NCBI RefSeq assembly: GCF_009697225.1
Contig: NZ_WIND01000004.1
Span: 141,065-205,064 of the forward strand
Length of the DNA: 64,000 bases
Reading direction: 5' to 3'
From: Halovulum marinum
Lineage (GTDB): Bacteria; Pseudomonadota; Alphaproteobacteria; Rhodobacterales; Rhodobacteraceae
Position 1 is the stretch's first letter; each line of letters begins with the position of its first letter. The notes below the pieces were generated by a model. It saw nothing but the letters and a program-made list of their open reading frames with translations. It was not told the origin of the DNA and searched no databases. This document shows positions 34,499 to 41,649 of this stretch, piece by piece. Both the position numbers and the translations under genes were made by a program.

Positions 34499-35403
34499 TG
34501 CCGTCGCGCCGGCTGCTTCTGGCGCGGTGGCTGTCGCGCACCTTCCAGCGTCCGATGCTGGCGCGCGCGCAAGACCACCTGTGGCAGCGCGCGCGGGTGG
34601 AAATCGGCGGCCGGGTGTTCCTGCGCGGCCGCGCGCCGCTGGTCTTCCGCAGCGACCGGCTGGGCGGCGTGCCGGTGCGGCGGCGGCGCGGCGCGCGCCA
34701 GGGCACGCTGTTCTACATCCACGGCGGCGCGTTCATGTTCTTCAGCGCCCGCTCGCACCAGGGCATCGCCGCGCGCCTCGCGATGCCGCTGGGGCTGGAG
34801 CCGGTGCTGCCGGACTATCGCCGCGCCCCGGAGCACCCGTTCCCGGCCGCGATTGACGACGTGACCGCGGCCTACCGGGCGCTGGTCGCGGAGCCGGACG
34901 CGCGGCCGATCGTGGTCGCCGGCGAAAGCGCCGGCGGCGGGCTGGCCCTGTCGCTGCTGCACCGGATCCTGGCGCAGGACCTGCCCCGGCCCGCCGCGGT
35001 GCTGGCGTTTTCGCCCTGGGCCGACCTGACGCTCGCCGGCGCCAGCCTGACGGCCAACGCCGAGACCGACGCCATGCTGCCGGCCCGGCGCCTGCCGGAC
35101 GTGGCGGCCGCCTACCTCGCCGGGGCCGATCCGGCGCAGCCGGACGCCTCGCCGGTGTTCGGCCGCTTCCGGGGCGCGCCGCCGGTGCTGATCCAGGCCG
35201 CCCGCGACGAGATCCTGTTCAGCGACGCCGAGACCCTTTCCCGCCGCCTGGCCGAGCAGCAGGTCGCGGTGCGGCTGGACGCGTTCCCGCAGGGGCTGCA
35301 CGCGTTCCAGCTGGTCCACGGCTGGGTGCCCGAGGCGACCGCGGCGGTGGATGCCGCCGTCGCCTTCGCCGGCGCCGCGCTGGGCCGGCGGGTCAGGGGG
35401 TGA
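34498..35403 (+). CDS. Alpha/beta hydrolase of the hormone-sensitive-lipase family
   Basis: A 301-residue hydrolase with HGGAFMFF (oxyanion hole), DYRRAPEHPFPAAIDDV, nucleophile elbow GESAGGG, the acid in ARDEILFSDAE and the histidine in QGLHAF. These are family IV esterase/lipase traits; substrates are usually short acyl esters. The ATG overlaps the gshB stop by one base. The N-terminal SRRLLLARWLSRTFQRP is basic and amphipathic rather than a signal peptide, so the protein should be cytosolic. Its end overlaps the convergent DUF1194 gene by 11 bases. Confidence 0.88.
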   Translation: MPSRRLLLARWLSRTFQRPMLARAQDHLWQRARVEIGGRVFLRGRAPLVFRSDRLGGVPVRRRRGARQGTLFYIHGGAFMFFSARSHQGIAARLAMPLGLEPVLPDYRRAPEHPFPAAIDDVTAAYRALVAEPDARPIVVAGESAGGGLALSLLHRILAQDLPRPAAVLAFSPWADLTLAGASLTANAETDAMLPARRLPDVAAAYLAGADPAQPDASPVFGRFRGAPPVLIQAARDEILFSDAETLSRRLAEQQVAVRLDAFPQGLHAFQLVHGWVPEATAAVDAAVAFAGAALGRRVRG

Positions 35404-36172
35404 ACAGCGGCTGACGCCGCATCTTCTCGCCGATCAGGCAGTCCGTCGCCGACGAGCGGCGCAGCCGCGGCGGCGGCGGCCTGCCCGAGATCTCCAGCAC
35501 CAGCTTCTGGCGGATCGACACCACCAGCCGGTCGATCTCGTAGATCGGGATCACGAAGGCGCGGTCGCCGGTGATCACGCAATTCTCGTAGTAGATGTCC
35601 AGGTCCGGGATGGAATAGGCGCCCGAGGGCTCCTTGATCATGAACGGCAGGCCGTTGACCTCGATGCCCAGCGCCGCGACCTCGTCGCGGACCTCGAGCA
35701 CCGGGCGGCCGCGGTTGTTGGGCCCGTCGCCAGAGACGTCGATCACCTTGCGCGCGCCGTCATAGCCGTTGGTCTCGATCCAGCGCGCGGCCTGCGCCAT
35801 CGCGCTTGAGATCGACGTGCCGCGCTGCGCCAGCAGCGGCTGGCGCCGCAGCCCGGCGGCCAGCGCGGCGGCATCCTCGGGCGAGGTGATCAGCGTCCAG
35901 TCGACCAGCACCCGGTGCCGGCCCTCGCCGCCCCACTCGAAATACATGATCGCCGACCGGCCCAGCCGCCCCATGTTCAGCGCCGAGGTGACCGCCGGAT
36001 GCTCCAGCGCCTGAGCATAGCCCTCGCGCTGCAGCCGCAACTCGTCGTAATCCATCGACCGTGAGGTATCGACCGCAAGCACCAGTTCCAGATCCACCGG
36101 CAGCGGCGGGTCCTGCGCCGCCACGGCACCGGCGCAGGCGAGCAGGGTGACAAGGGCGATCCGTCGGATCAT
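35393..36172 (-). CDS. Exported DUF1194 (von Willebrand A-like) protein
   Basis: A 259-codon gene whose product has a signal peptide (IALVTLLACAGAVAAQ) and then a vWA-type fold: LVLAVDTSRSMDYDE is the D-x-S-x-S MIDAS motif, with GTSISSAM and DVSGDGPNNRGRP as the other metal-site loops. DUF1194 proteins are periplasmic and of unknown function. Start at 36172 has GGAGGT four bases upstream, better than ATGs further out. It is convergent with the esterase. Confidence 0.88.
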   Translation of the reverse strand: MIRRIALVTLLACAGAVAAQDPPLPVDLELVLAVDTSRSMDYDELRLQREGYAQALEHPAVTSALNMGRLGRSAIMYFEWGGEGRHRVLVDWTLITSPEDAAALAAGLRRQPLLAQRGTSISSAMAQAARWIETNGYDGARKVIDVSGDGPNNRGRPVLEVRDEVAALGIEVNGLPFMIKEPSGAYSIPDLDIYYENCVITGDRAFVIPIYEIDRLVVSIRQKLVLEISGRPPPPRLRRSSATDCLIGEKMRRQPLFTP

Positions 36173-36226
36173 CGCGACCTCCGCCGCGATCATAGCACAG
36201 CGCCGCCGCTGACAAAGCCGCACAGG

Positions 36227-36255
36227 AAAAAGGCGCGCCCCCTCGGGAGCGCGCC
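36227..36255 (-). terminator. Intrinsic terminator of the DUF992 gene
   Basis: On the minus strand GGCGCGC (36249-36255) pairs with GCGCGCC (36232-36238) and is followed by five U residues. It lies just after the DUF992 stop and before the DUF1194 start. Confidence 0.85.
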
Positions 36256-36282
36256 AGGTTCAGGCAGGTGAGCGCAGGCGGG

Positions 36283-36780
36283 TCAACTCACCGTGCCCTT
36301 GAACTCGAGCGACATCTGTTCGACGCCGGCGGCAATCCCCAGACCCTCGCGGCCCGAGACGCTGACCGGCTGCAGGGTGATGCTGTCGTCCAGACCGCCG
36401 ATCTGCACGCGCGCCCCGGCCCCCAGGCCAAACGCGGCGTCGGCGCTGGCGCCGACGTATTCGCCGGTGATCAGGCCTTGATCGAACCGGCCGGTGGCCG
36501 ACAGCACCGCCCATTTCAGGGTCTCGGCCTTCTCGATGCTCAGATCGACGCCCAGCTTGGCGATGTTCATCGTGTAGATCTCGTCCGGCTTGGAATCGTC
36601 GGACGTGTCGAACACGCATTCGTAATTGGCATCCGAAATGACGACCAGATTGGTGCTGCTGGTCAGATTGCAGGTCAGCATGCCGGCCTCGAGGCTGCCG
36701 CCGCCGGTGGACTGCTGCGCCATGGCGGCGGGAAACGCGAGCGTGGCCGCGGCTGCGAGTGCGAGAATCGGGGTCTTCAT
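36283..36780 (-). CDS. Exported DUF992 family protein
   Basis: A 165-residue secreted protein; residues 1-21 are a signal peptide ending AMAQ. The mature part follows the DUF992 pattern: an AGMLTCN opening, a central YECVFDTSDDSKPDEIYTMN block, GVDLSIEKAETLKWAVLSAT and a C-terminal LGAGARVQIGGLDDSITLQP segment. Two cysteines (in LTCN and YECV) could bond. The family is periplasmic with unknown role. The start has GGAGG nine bases upstream; longer frames lack that. It is followed by a clear terminator, so it is probably monocistronic. Confidence 0.87.
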   Translation of the reverse strand: MKTPILALAAAATLAFPAAMAQQSTGGGSLEAGMLTCNLTSSTNLVVISDANYECVFDTSDDSKPDEIYTMNIAKLGVDLSIEKAETLKWAVLSATGRFDQGLITGEYVGASADAAFGLGAGARVQIGGLDDSITLQPVSVSGREGLGIAAGVEQMSLEFKGTVS

Positions 36781-36869
36781 CTGCTTTGCCTCCAGTCTTT
36801 GATGCGGCAATCGCCGCTTGACTGGGGGACAACACGCTGCCCCGGCCACCGGTTCCATCGGCGGCGGGA

Positions 36870-38393
36870 TCACGCCGAGGCGGTCAGCTCCAGCGGTGCC
36901 GGCGCGATGTCCTTCAGATCATCGGTGCCGAGCGAGGCCTGCGGCCGGCCCAGGCGGTAGCGCGTCACCCAGTGCAGCCGGGTCTCGGCGCGGGTGATGG
37001 CGACATAGGCCAGCCGTTTCCACAGCGGCACGCCCGCCTCGGTGCGGCCGGCGCGCGATGCGGCATAGAGATCGGGCGCGAACACCTGCACCTCGGGCCA
37101 CTGCGAGCCCTGCGCCTTGTGGATGGTGCAGGCCGCGCCGTGCAGGAACGCCGCGCCCATGTTGGCGGCGGTGGGGATGAACGGCTCTTCCTCGCCCGGC
37201 TTCTCGATCTTGATGATGGTGGCGGCATTGACCTGCGGCTCCTGCGCGCCAACCACGTGCAGCCGGGCGAAGCCGGGCTTGCGGCCCGGCCCCATGTAGA
37301 TCACCTGCGCCCCCTTGATCAGGCCGCGCGCCTCGAGGTCCAGCCGCTTGCGGCGGTGCTTGAGCGGCAGCTCGATGCCGTCGCAGATCAGCGGCTCGCC
37401 CGGCAGCAGCGCGTCCTCGGGGGCGTCGAACGCCGCGCGGAACGCCGCGATCAGGCGGATCCGGGTGGCGTTGCGCCAGACCAGCACCGGTGCGCGGGAC
37501 ATCGCCTGCGCATCGACCCGCGGCGCGACCACGACGCGGTCGTCCTGCGCCGCGGCCTGCTCGATCATCCGCTCGAACGCCGGAAAATCCAGCGCCGGGT
37601 CGGACAGCGCGTGCGCCAGGTCCAGGATCGGGTTGTCGGCGGCCTGCCGGTGGATGCGGTGCAGTTCCAGCAGTCGGCCCTCGGGCAGCGCGTCGAAGCA
37701 CATCGCGCCGGACTGGCCGACCGGCGCCAGCTGGGCCGGGTCGCCGAACAGGATCAGGGTCGAGAAGATCTCCTGCAGATCCTCGAACTGGCGGTCGTCC
37801 AGCATCGACGCCTCGTCGATGAAGCCGATGTCCAGCGGATCGTCGCGCCGCTTCCAGCCGGTGATGAAGTCCGAGCCGCGCAGCCCCGCGGCGGCCAGCG
37901 CGCCGGGGATCGACTTCTGCTGCTCGTAGAACGCCTTGGCGCGGTTCAGCGCGACATCGGTCAGGCCCTCGACCTCGGGCCGCTCGCCGCCCTCGGCCAG
38001 CCAGATGGCGATCTTCTCGTATTCCGGGTCGTAGACCGGGGTGTAGAGGATGCGGTGGATCGTGGTCGCCGCCACGCCCCGCTGCCGCAGCACCGAGGCC
38101 GCCTTGTTGGTCGGCGCCAGGATCGCCAGCGTGCGCCGGTCGCGGCGGCGCCGCCCCTCCCAGTCGCCCGAGACGGTCTCGACCCCGGCATCGTTCAGCG
38201 CGTCGACCAGCCGGGCCAGCAGCATGGTCTTGCCCGAGCCGGCCTTGCCCAGCACCGCCAGCGTGCTCTGCCGGTCCTCGGGGCGCGGGGCGAGGCGATC
38301 GTCAGCCAGATCGACCCCGGCCCCTTGCAGCGCCTCGGCCACGGCATCCCAGGCTTCGGCCTGATCGTCGGAAAGGGTCGGCTGGGTGTCCAT
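36870..38393 (-). CDS. RecD/Dda-like SF1B DNA helicase
   Basis: A 507-residue ATP-dependent helicase: Walker A VLGKAGSGKTMLLARL, motif Ia LAPTNKAASVLR followed by ATTIHRILY, Walker B IGFIDEASMLDDRQ, motif III LFGDPAQLAPVG, motif V ACTIHKAQGSQWPEV and motif VI YVAITRAETRL. This is the SF1B layout of T4 Dda and RecD2; the N-terminal RecD2 helix-hairpin region is absent, so it is closer to stand-alone Dda-like enzymes. It probably moves 5'-3' in replication restart or repair. It is the gene after luxI on the same strand, with 48 bases between. Confidence 0.9.
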   Translation of the reverse strand: MDTQPTLSDDQAEAWDAVAEALQGAGVDLADDRLAPRPEDRQSTLAVLGKAGSGKTMLLARLVDALNDAGVETVSGDWEGRRRRDRRTLAILAPTNKAASVLRQRGVAATTIHRILYTPVYDPEYEKIAIWLAEGGERPEVEGLTDVALNRAKAFYEQQKSIPGALAAAGLRGSDFITGWKRRDDPLDIGFIDEASMLDDRQFEDLQEIFSTLILFGDPAQLAPVGQSGAMCFDALPEGRLLELHRIHRQAADNPILDLAHALSDPALDFPAFERMIEQAAAQDDRVVVAPRVDAQAMSRAPVLVWRNATRIRLIAAFRAAFDAPEDALLPGEPLICDGIELPLKHRRKRLDLEARGLIKGAQVIYMGPGRKPGFARLHVVGAQEPQVNAATIIKIEKPGEEEPFIPTAANMGAAFLHGAACTIHKAQGSQWPEVQVFAPDLYAASRAGRTEAGVPLWKRLAYVAITRAETRLHWVTRYRLGRPQASLGTDDLKDIAPAPLELTASA

Positions 38394-38441
38394 TCCCCGT
38401 GTTCTAGCCTGCCCCCCGGAAGGCGTACAGCCGCAAAGGCC

Positions 38442-39080
38442 CTACGCCGCCACTGCCGGGCCGCGGACGGGGAAGGCGGCGTCGAACCAGGGCGCGGCGA
38501 TGTGCGGGTCTAGCCCGGCGCGTTCGGCGATGGCGTCGCGGATGTCGGCGCCGAACGGCCACAGGCCCAGGCAGATCCGCCGCCGCGGCCGGCCCTCGGC
38601 GCCGATGAACGACGGCTCCCAGCGGATCGAGCGGTAGATGCGGGTCATGCGCTCGTCGTAGACGCCCAGCGCGCGGGTCAGGCCGAACCGCAGCCCCAGT
38701 TCCTGCCCGCCCAGCATCAGCGTGCCGGCCCAGTTGCGGGCGTCGGTGCCGGCGTCGGGGCTGAGGCAGAAGCGCGTGCATTCCCAGATGAACGGCGCCC
38801 GGATCGGGATGCCGTGGTTCAGGTGCCTGAAGTGCTCGTTGACCATCGTGCGCCCGACGCTGGGCATCACCCGCATCGAGGCGGCGTGCCCGCCGTCGGG
38901 CCGCTGCAGGATGATGTAGAGCGGGTTCATCGCGTCGTACTGGTCGCGCTCGCCGCCGTCGGCGTCGCGGGCCAGGTCCCAGCCCAGCCGGTCGATGAAC
39001 TGCGCGGCGCGGGCGCGGAACATGCCCCGGGCAAGCTCGGGGTGCGATTTCAGCTGGCTGGCATAGAGGTAACGGATCAT
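38442..39080 (-). CDS. Acyl-homoserine-lactone synthase (LuxI family)
   Basis: Makes an AHL signal from SAM and an acyl-ACP or acyl-CoA. In the 212-residue protein the invariant residues are in place: Arg24, Phe28, Trp34, Asp46, Asp49, Arg70, Glu100 and Arg103 (RARAAQF, LGWDL, SMRVMPS, WECTRF). The acyl-chain specificity cannot be read from sequence. It lies downstream of luxR on the same strand with a 91-base gap that holds GGGTTAACCC at 39125-39134 but no recognisable lux box. A good AGGGAG ribosome site precedes the ATG. Confidence 0.94.
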   Translation of the reverse strand: MIRYLYASQLKSHPELARGMFRARAAQFIDRLGWDLARDADGGERDQYDAMNPLYIILQRPDGGHAASMRVMPSVGRTMVNEHFRHLNHGIPIRAPFIWECTRFCLSPDAGTDARNWAGTLMLGGQELGLRFGLTRALGVYDERMTRIYRSIRWEPSFIGAEGRPRRRICLGLWPFGADIRDAIAERAGLDPHIAAPWFDAAFPVRGPAVAA

Positions 39081-39171
39081 GGCGCGGCTCCCTGACGTGT
39101 GGAGCCTCTGGCCTAGCGCCGCGGGGGTTAACCCTTTCTCGCCGTGCGCTGTTACATTTCCCCGGCAACGC

Positions 39172-39882
39172 CTAGGGCAGCAGCAGCCCCCGCGTCATCG
39201 CCAGTGCCACCGCGTGGGTCGTGTTCTGCGCGCCCAGCTTCAGCCGCGCGGTATCGAGGTAGGCGCGCAGCGTGTGTTCCGAGATCCCCAGCTTGTCCGC
39301 CGCGGCCGAGCGCGAGTGGCCCACCGCCAGGAAGGTCAGCACGTCGCGTTCGCGCGGGGACAGGTCGGCGACCCCGGCCAGCTGGTCGGCGCCCATGATC
39401 CGCGCCGCCTGCTGGTGAATGTAGTTTCCGGCCAGCACCAGGTTCGGCATGTGCTGGCGGCCGAACCGCTCCCACGACGCCTCGTTGTCGTAGGAGGTGA
39501 CCGAGAACATCGCCATCTGCCCGCCGACCCCGCGGATCGGGACCGATATGCCCTGCTTGCCGACGCCTTCGCTGACCGCCTCGCCCAGCAGCCGCCGCGC
39601 GCTCCGGGCGGTCCAGTCCAGCGATTGCCAGTCCAGCGGCGAGGTGGTGCGCAGCGCCGCCAGCACCACCGGATCGACATTGAAGTAGCGTTCGGACTTG
39701 TAGCGGTCGACCCAGTCCGGATCGTACGTCATCGCGCCGTATTCGCGCCCGGTGGCGCCGACCAGGTGGTAGATGGCGTGCTCCACCCCCAGCTCGTCGC
39801 GCAGGCCCTCGACCAGGGCCTGGATCTGGTCAAGAGTAGTCGTGCTCTCGAGCCGTTCTAGAAAACTCTGTACCCAGATCAT
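39172..39882 (-). CDS. LuxR-family AHL-responsive transcription regulator
   Basis: With the start at 39882 the protein has 236 residues and the autoinducer-site residues fall on canonical positions Trp57, Tyr61, Asp70, Pro71 and Trp85, which supports this start over ATGs at 39900 and 39939. The C-terminal GerE helix-turn-helix reads LSPRERDVLTFLAVGHSRSA, then LGISEHTLRAYLDTARLKLG. It should bind the AHL made by the adjacent synthase and control quorum genes. The 5' end overlaps a 70-codon ORF, which makes its translation dependent on, or competing with, that ORF. Confidence 0.92.
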   Translation of the reverse strand: MIWVQSFLERLESTTTLDQIQALVEGLRDELGVEHAIYHLVGATGREYGAMTYDPDWVDRYKSERYFNVDPVVLAALRTTSPLDWQSLDWTARSARRLLGEAVSEGVGKQGISVPIRGVGGQMAMFSVTSYDNEASWERFGRQHMPNLVLAGNYIHQQAARIMGADQLAGVADLSPRERDVLTFLAVGHSRSAAADKLGISEHTLRAYLDTARLKLGAQNTTHAVALAMTRGLLLP

Positions 39883-40042
39883 CCGCGACATCCGCCTCAT
39901 GCAGGCAAGCGGACGCGGCTCTGATCTCCCGAGCGGCAATAACCAACGCGTCGTCGAGCTGCTCGCAGAGATCGAACATCGCGTTCTTCTCGGCGACGCC
40001 GCGCAGGTCCGACAGCAGGTCCAACATCCATTCTTGCGACAT
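39830..40042 (-). CDS. Small 70-residue protein overlapping the luxR start
   Basis: MSQEWMLDLLSDLRGVAEKN begins a soluble, acidic, helical protein with no signal peptide. AGAGAG lies before its ATG, and its last 53 bases overlap luxR in another frame. From memory, small proteins starting (S/N)xxWM--VL-DL precede luxR genes in other Rhodobacteraceae, so it may be a conserved element of this quorum module. The function is unknown. A CtrA-type box lies 21 bases upstream. Confidence 0.65.
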   Translation of the reverse strand: MSQEWMLDLLSDLRGVAEKNAMFDLCEQLDDALVIAAREIRAASACLHEADVADDLGTEFSRTAREHDYS

Positions 40043-40062
40043 CGCTACTCTCTGTAGAAGTG

Positions 40063-40079
40063 GTTAACGGAGTGTTAAC
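40063..40079 (-). promoter_or_regulatory. Perfect CtrA box upstream of the small ORF and luxR
   Basis: GTTAACGGAGTGTTAAC contains TTAA-N7-TTAAC and reads as a perfect site on both strands because each half is GTTAAC. It ends 21 bases before the ATG of the 70-codon ORF that overlaps luxR. That closeness allows repression or a very short leader. Confidence 0.65.
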
Positions 40080-40200
40080 ACAACCGTAGCACGAGTAAAC
40101 CATCTTAAGGAATACGCGTAATTGGCCCCCCCCGAAACAGCGGGGGCGGCATCCGCAAGCGGCTGAAAATGCTGGATCCGGCCCGCGGCGGGCGGACGGG

Positions 40201-40223
40201 CCGGGTGATTCGCCGTCACCCGG
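40201..40223 (-). terminator. Stem-loop after ccrA
   Basis: CCGGGTGA (40201-40208) and TCACCCGG (40216-40223) form a perfect 8-bp stem four bases past the ccrA stop. No U-tract follows on the minus strand, so it may act as a Rho-assisted terminator or 3' stabiliser. Confidence 0.45.
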
Positions 40224-40227
40224 GGCG

Positions 40228-41511
40228 TTACCCCGCGGCCGCGCGCGCGTCCGCGATCGTGCGCAGTCCGGTGCGCGGCGCATTCACCAGCACCGCCATG
40301 TTGCCCGGCTTGTGGGCGTTGGCGCGCATCTTCATGTGCGCCGCGGGAATCGCATCCCAAGGAAACACCTCCGACATGCACGGATCAAGCCGTCTTTCGA
40401 TCATCAGCTGGTTCGCGGCGGCGGCCTGCCTGAGATTGGCGAAATGGCTGCCCTGGATGCGCTTCTGGTGCATCCAGACATAGCGCGCGTCCATCGTCAG
40501 GTTGTAGCCGGTGGTCCCGGCGCAGATCACGACCATGCCGCCCTTCTTCACCACGAAGGTCGACACCGGGAAGGTCGCCTCGCCCGGGTGCTCGAACACC
40601 AGATCGACGTTCACGCCCTTGCCGGTGATGTCCCAGATCGCCTTGCCGAACTTGCGGACCTCGCCGAACCAGGTCTTGTAGGCATCGGTGTTCACCGTGG
40701 GCAGCTGCCCCCAGCAGTCGAAGTCGCGCCGGTTGATCACCCCCTTGGCGCCCAGACCCAGCACGAACGCGCGCTTGTCCTCGTCCGAGATCACGCCGAT
40801 GGCGTTGGCGCCCGCGGTGTTGATCAGCTGGATCGCATACGAGCCCAGCCCCCCCGAGGCGCCCCAGACCAGCACGTTCTGGCCCGGCCGCAGCTCGTGC
40901 GGGGCGTGCCCGAACAGCATCCGGTAGGCGGTGGCCAGGGTCAGCGTGTAGCAGGCGGCCTCCTCCCAGGTCAGGTGCTTCGGGCGCGGCATCAGCTGCT
41001 GGGACTGGACGCAGGTGTACTGGGCGAAGCTGCCGTCGGGCGTCTCGTAGCCCCAGATCCGCTGGCTGGGCGAATACATCGGATCGCCGCCGTTGCAGTG
41101 CTCGTCGTCGCCGTCATCCTGGTTGCAGTGGATCACCACCTCGTCGCCGACCTTCCAGCGGCGCACCTTGTCGCCCACCGCCCAGACGATGCCCGACGCG
41201 TCTGAACCGGCGATGTGGTACGGCGCCTTGTGCACGTCGAAGACGCTGATCGGCTGGCCCAGCGCGGCCCAGACGCCGTTGTAGTTCACGCCCGCGGCCA
41301 TCACCAGGACGACGACCTCGTTGCTGTCCGGCGCAGGCGTGTCCACGACCTCGAGCTGCATCGCCTTGTCCGGCTCGCCCTGCCGTTCGGGGCGAATCGT
41401 CCACGCGTACATCTTCGGCGGCAGCTGGCCCTGCGGCGGGATCTCTCCCAGCTCGTACAGCTCCCTGGCGGCCTGGTCGCCGGCGGCGGGTCGGTTGTTG
41501 GCATCCAGCAT
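40228..41511 (-). CDS. ccrA: Crotonyl-CoA carboxylase/reductase
   Basis: Key enzyme of the ethylmalonyl-CoA pathway: reductively carboxylates crotonyl-CoA to (2S)-ethylmalonyl-CoA with NADPH and CO2. The 427-residue protein is a medium-chain reductase: APYHIAGSDASGIVWAVG, VIHCNQDDG, NADPH loop VWGASGGLGSYAIQL, VNVDLVFEHPGEATFPVS, and WMHQKRIQGSHFANL with the CO2-site histidine. ATG at 41511 has GGAG upstream and matches the usual N-terminus; 11 extra codons from 41544 are unlikely. It is divergent from ecm, the third enzyme of the same pathway. Confidence 0.96.
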   Translation of the reverse strand: MLDANNRPAAGDQAARELYELGEIPPQGQLPPKMYAWTIRPERQGEPDKAMQLEVVDTPAPDSNEVVVLVMAAGVNYNGVWAALGQPISVFDVHKAPYHIAGSDASGIVWAVGDKVRRWKVGDEVVIHCNQDDGDDEHCNGGDPMYSPSQRIWGYETPDGSFAQYTCVQSQQLMPRPKHLTWEEAACYTLTLATAYRMLFGHAPHELRPGQNVLVWGASGGLGSYAIQLINTAGANAIGVISDEDKRAFVLGLGAKGVINRRDFDCWGQLPTVNTDAYKTWFGEVRKFGKAIWDITGKGVNVDLVFEHPGEATFPVSTFVVKKGGMVVICAGTTGYNLTMDARYVWMHQKRIQGSHFANLRQAAAANQLMIERRLDPCMSEVFPWDAIPAAHMKMRANAHKPGNMAVLVNAPRTGLRTIADARAAAG

Positions 41512-41535
41512 GGCGATTCTCCGGATTGGAATATA

Positions 41536-41576
41536 ATTACGCATATAGCGCGCAGTTTGATAATTAATTGCGTAAT
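41536..41576. promoter_or_regulatory. Inverted repeat ATTACGCA...TGCGTAAT between ccrA and ecm
   Basis: ATTACGCA (41536-41543) and TGCGTAAT (41569-41576) are exact reverse complements with centres 33 bases apart, about three helical turns, in an AT-rich stretch unlike the surrounding DNA. It is placed to control both divergent pathway genes. Confidence 0.45.
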
Positions 41577-41590
41577 ATTATTTCCCGGCC

Positions 41591-41619
41591 CTTGCAAGAA
41601 TCTTTTCGCAATGCAACAT
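41591..41619. promoter_or_regulatory. TTGCAA-type motifs in the ccrA-ecm promoter region
   Basis: CTTGCAAG (41591-41598), TTTTCGCAA (41603-41611) and GCAACAT (41613-41619) follow one another. PccR/RamB-type regulators of acyl-CoA metabolism bind TTTGCAAA-like sites (from memory), so this is a candidate operator region; GCAACAT recurs in the mcl2 operator. Confidence 0.35.
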
Positions 41620-41649
41620 TCCTGCCGTGGCGCAACCGGAGCCGGACGC

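Noticed and set aside
36283-36873. Longer start for the DUF992 protein at 36873
   Set aside because: The extra 31 codons lack a ribosome site, and the internal ATG begins a textbook signal peptide.
39081-39171. A lux box in front of luxI
   Set aside because: No 18-20-base dyad of the CTGT...ACAG type is present; only GGGTTAACCC, half of a CtrA-type site, was found.
40129-40152. C-run/G-run hairpin in the ccrA-luxR gap as a terminator
   Set aside because: A stem of C and G runs is possible, but without T-tract and with the better CCGGGTGA stem nearer to ccrA it was not called.
41512-41649. A cobalamin riboswitch ahead of the B12-dependent ecm
   Set aside because: The 138-base spacer is too short and lacks the conserved B12-box segments.
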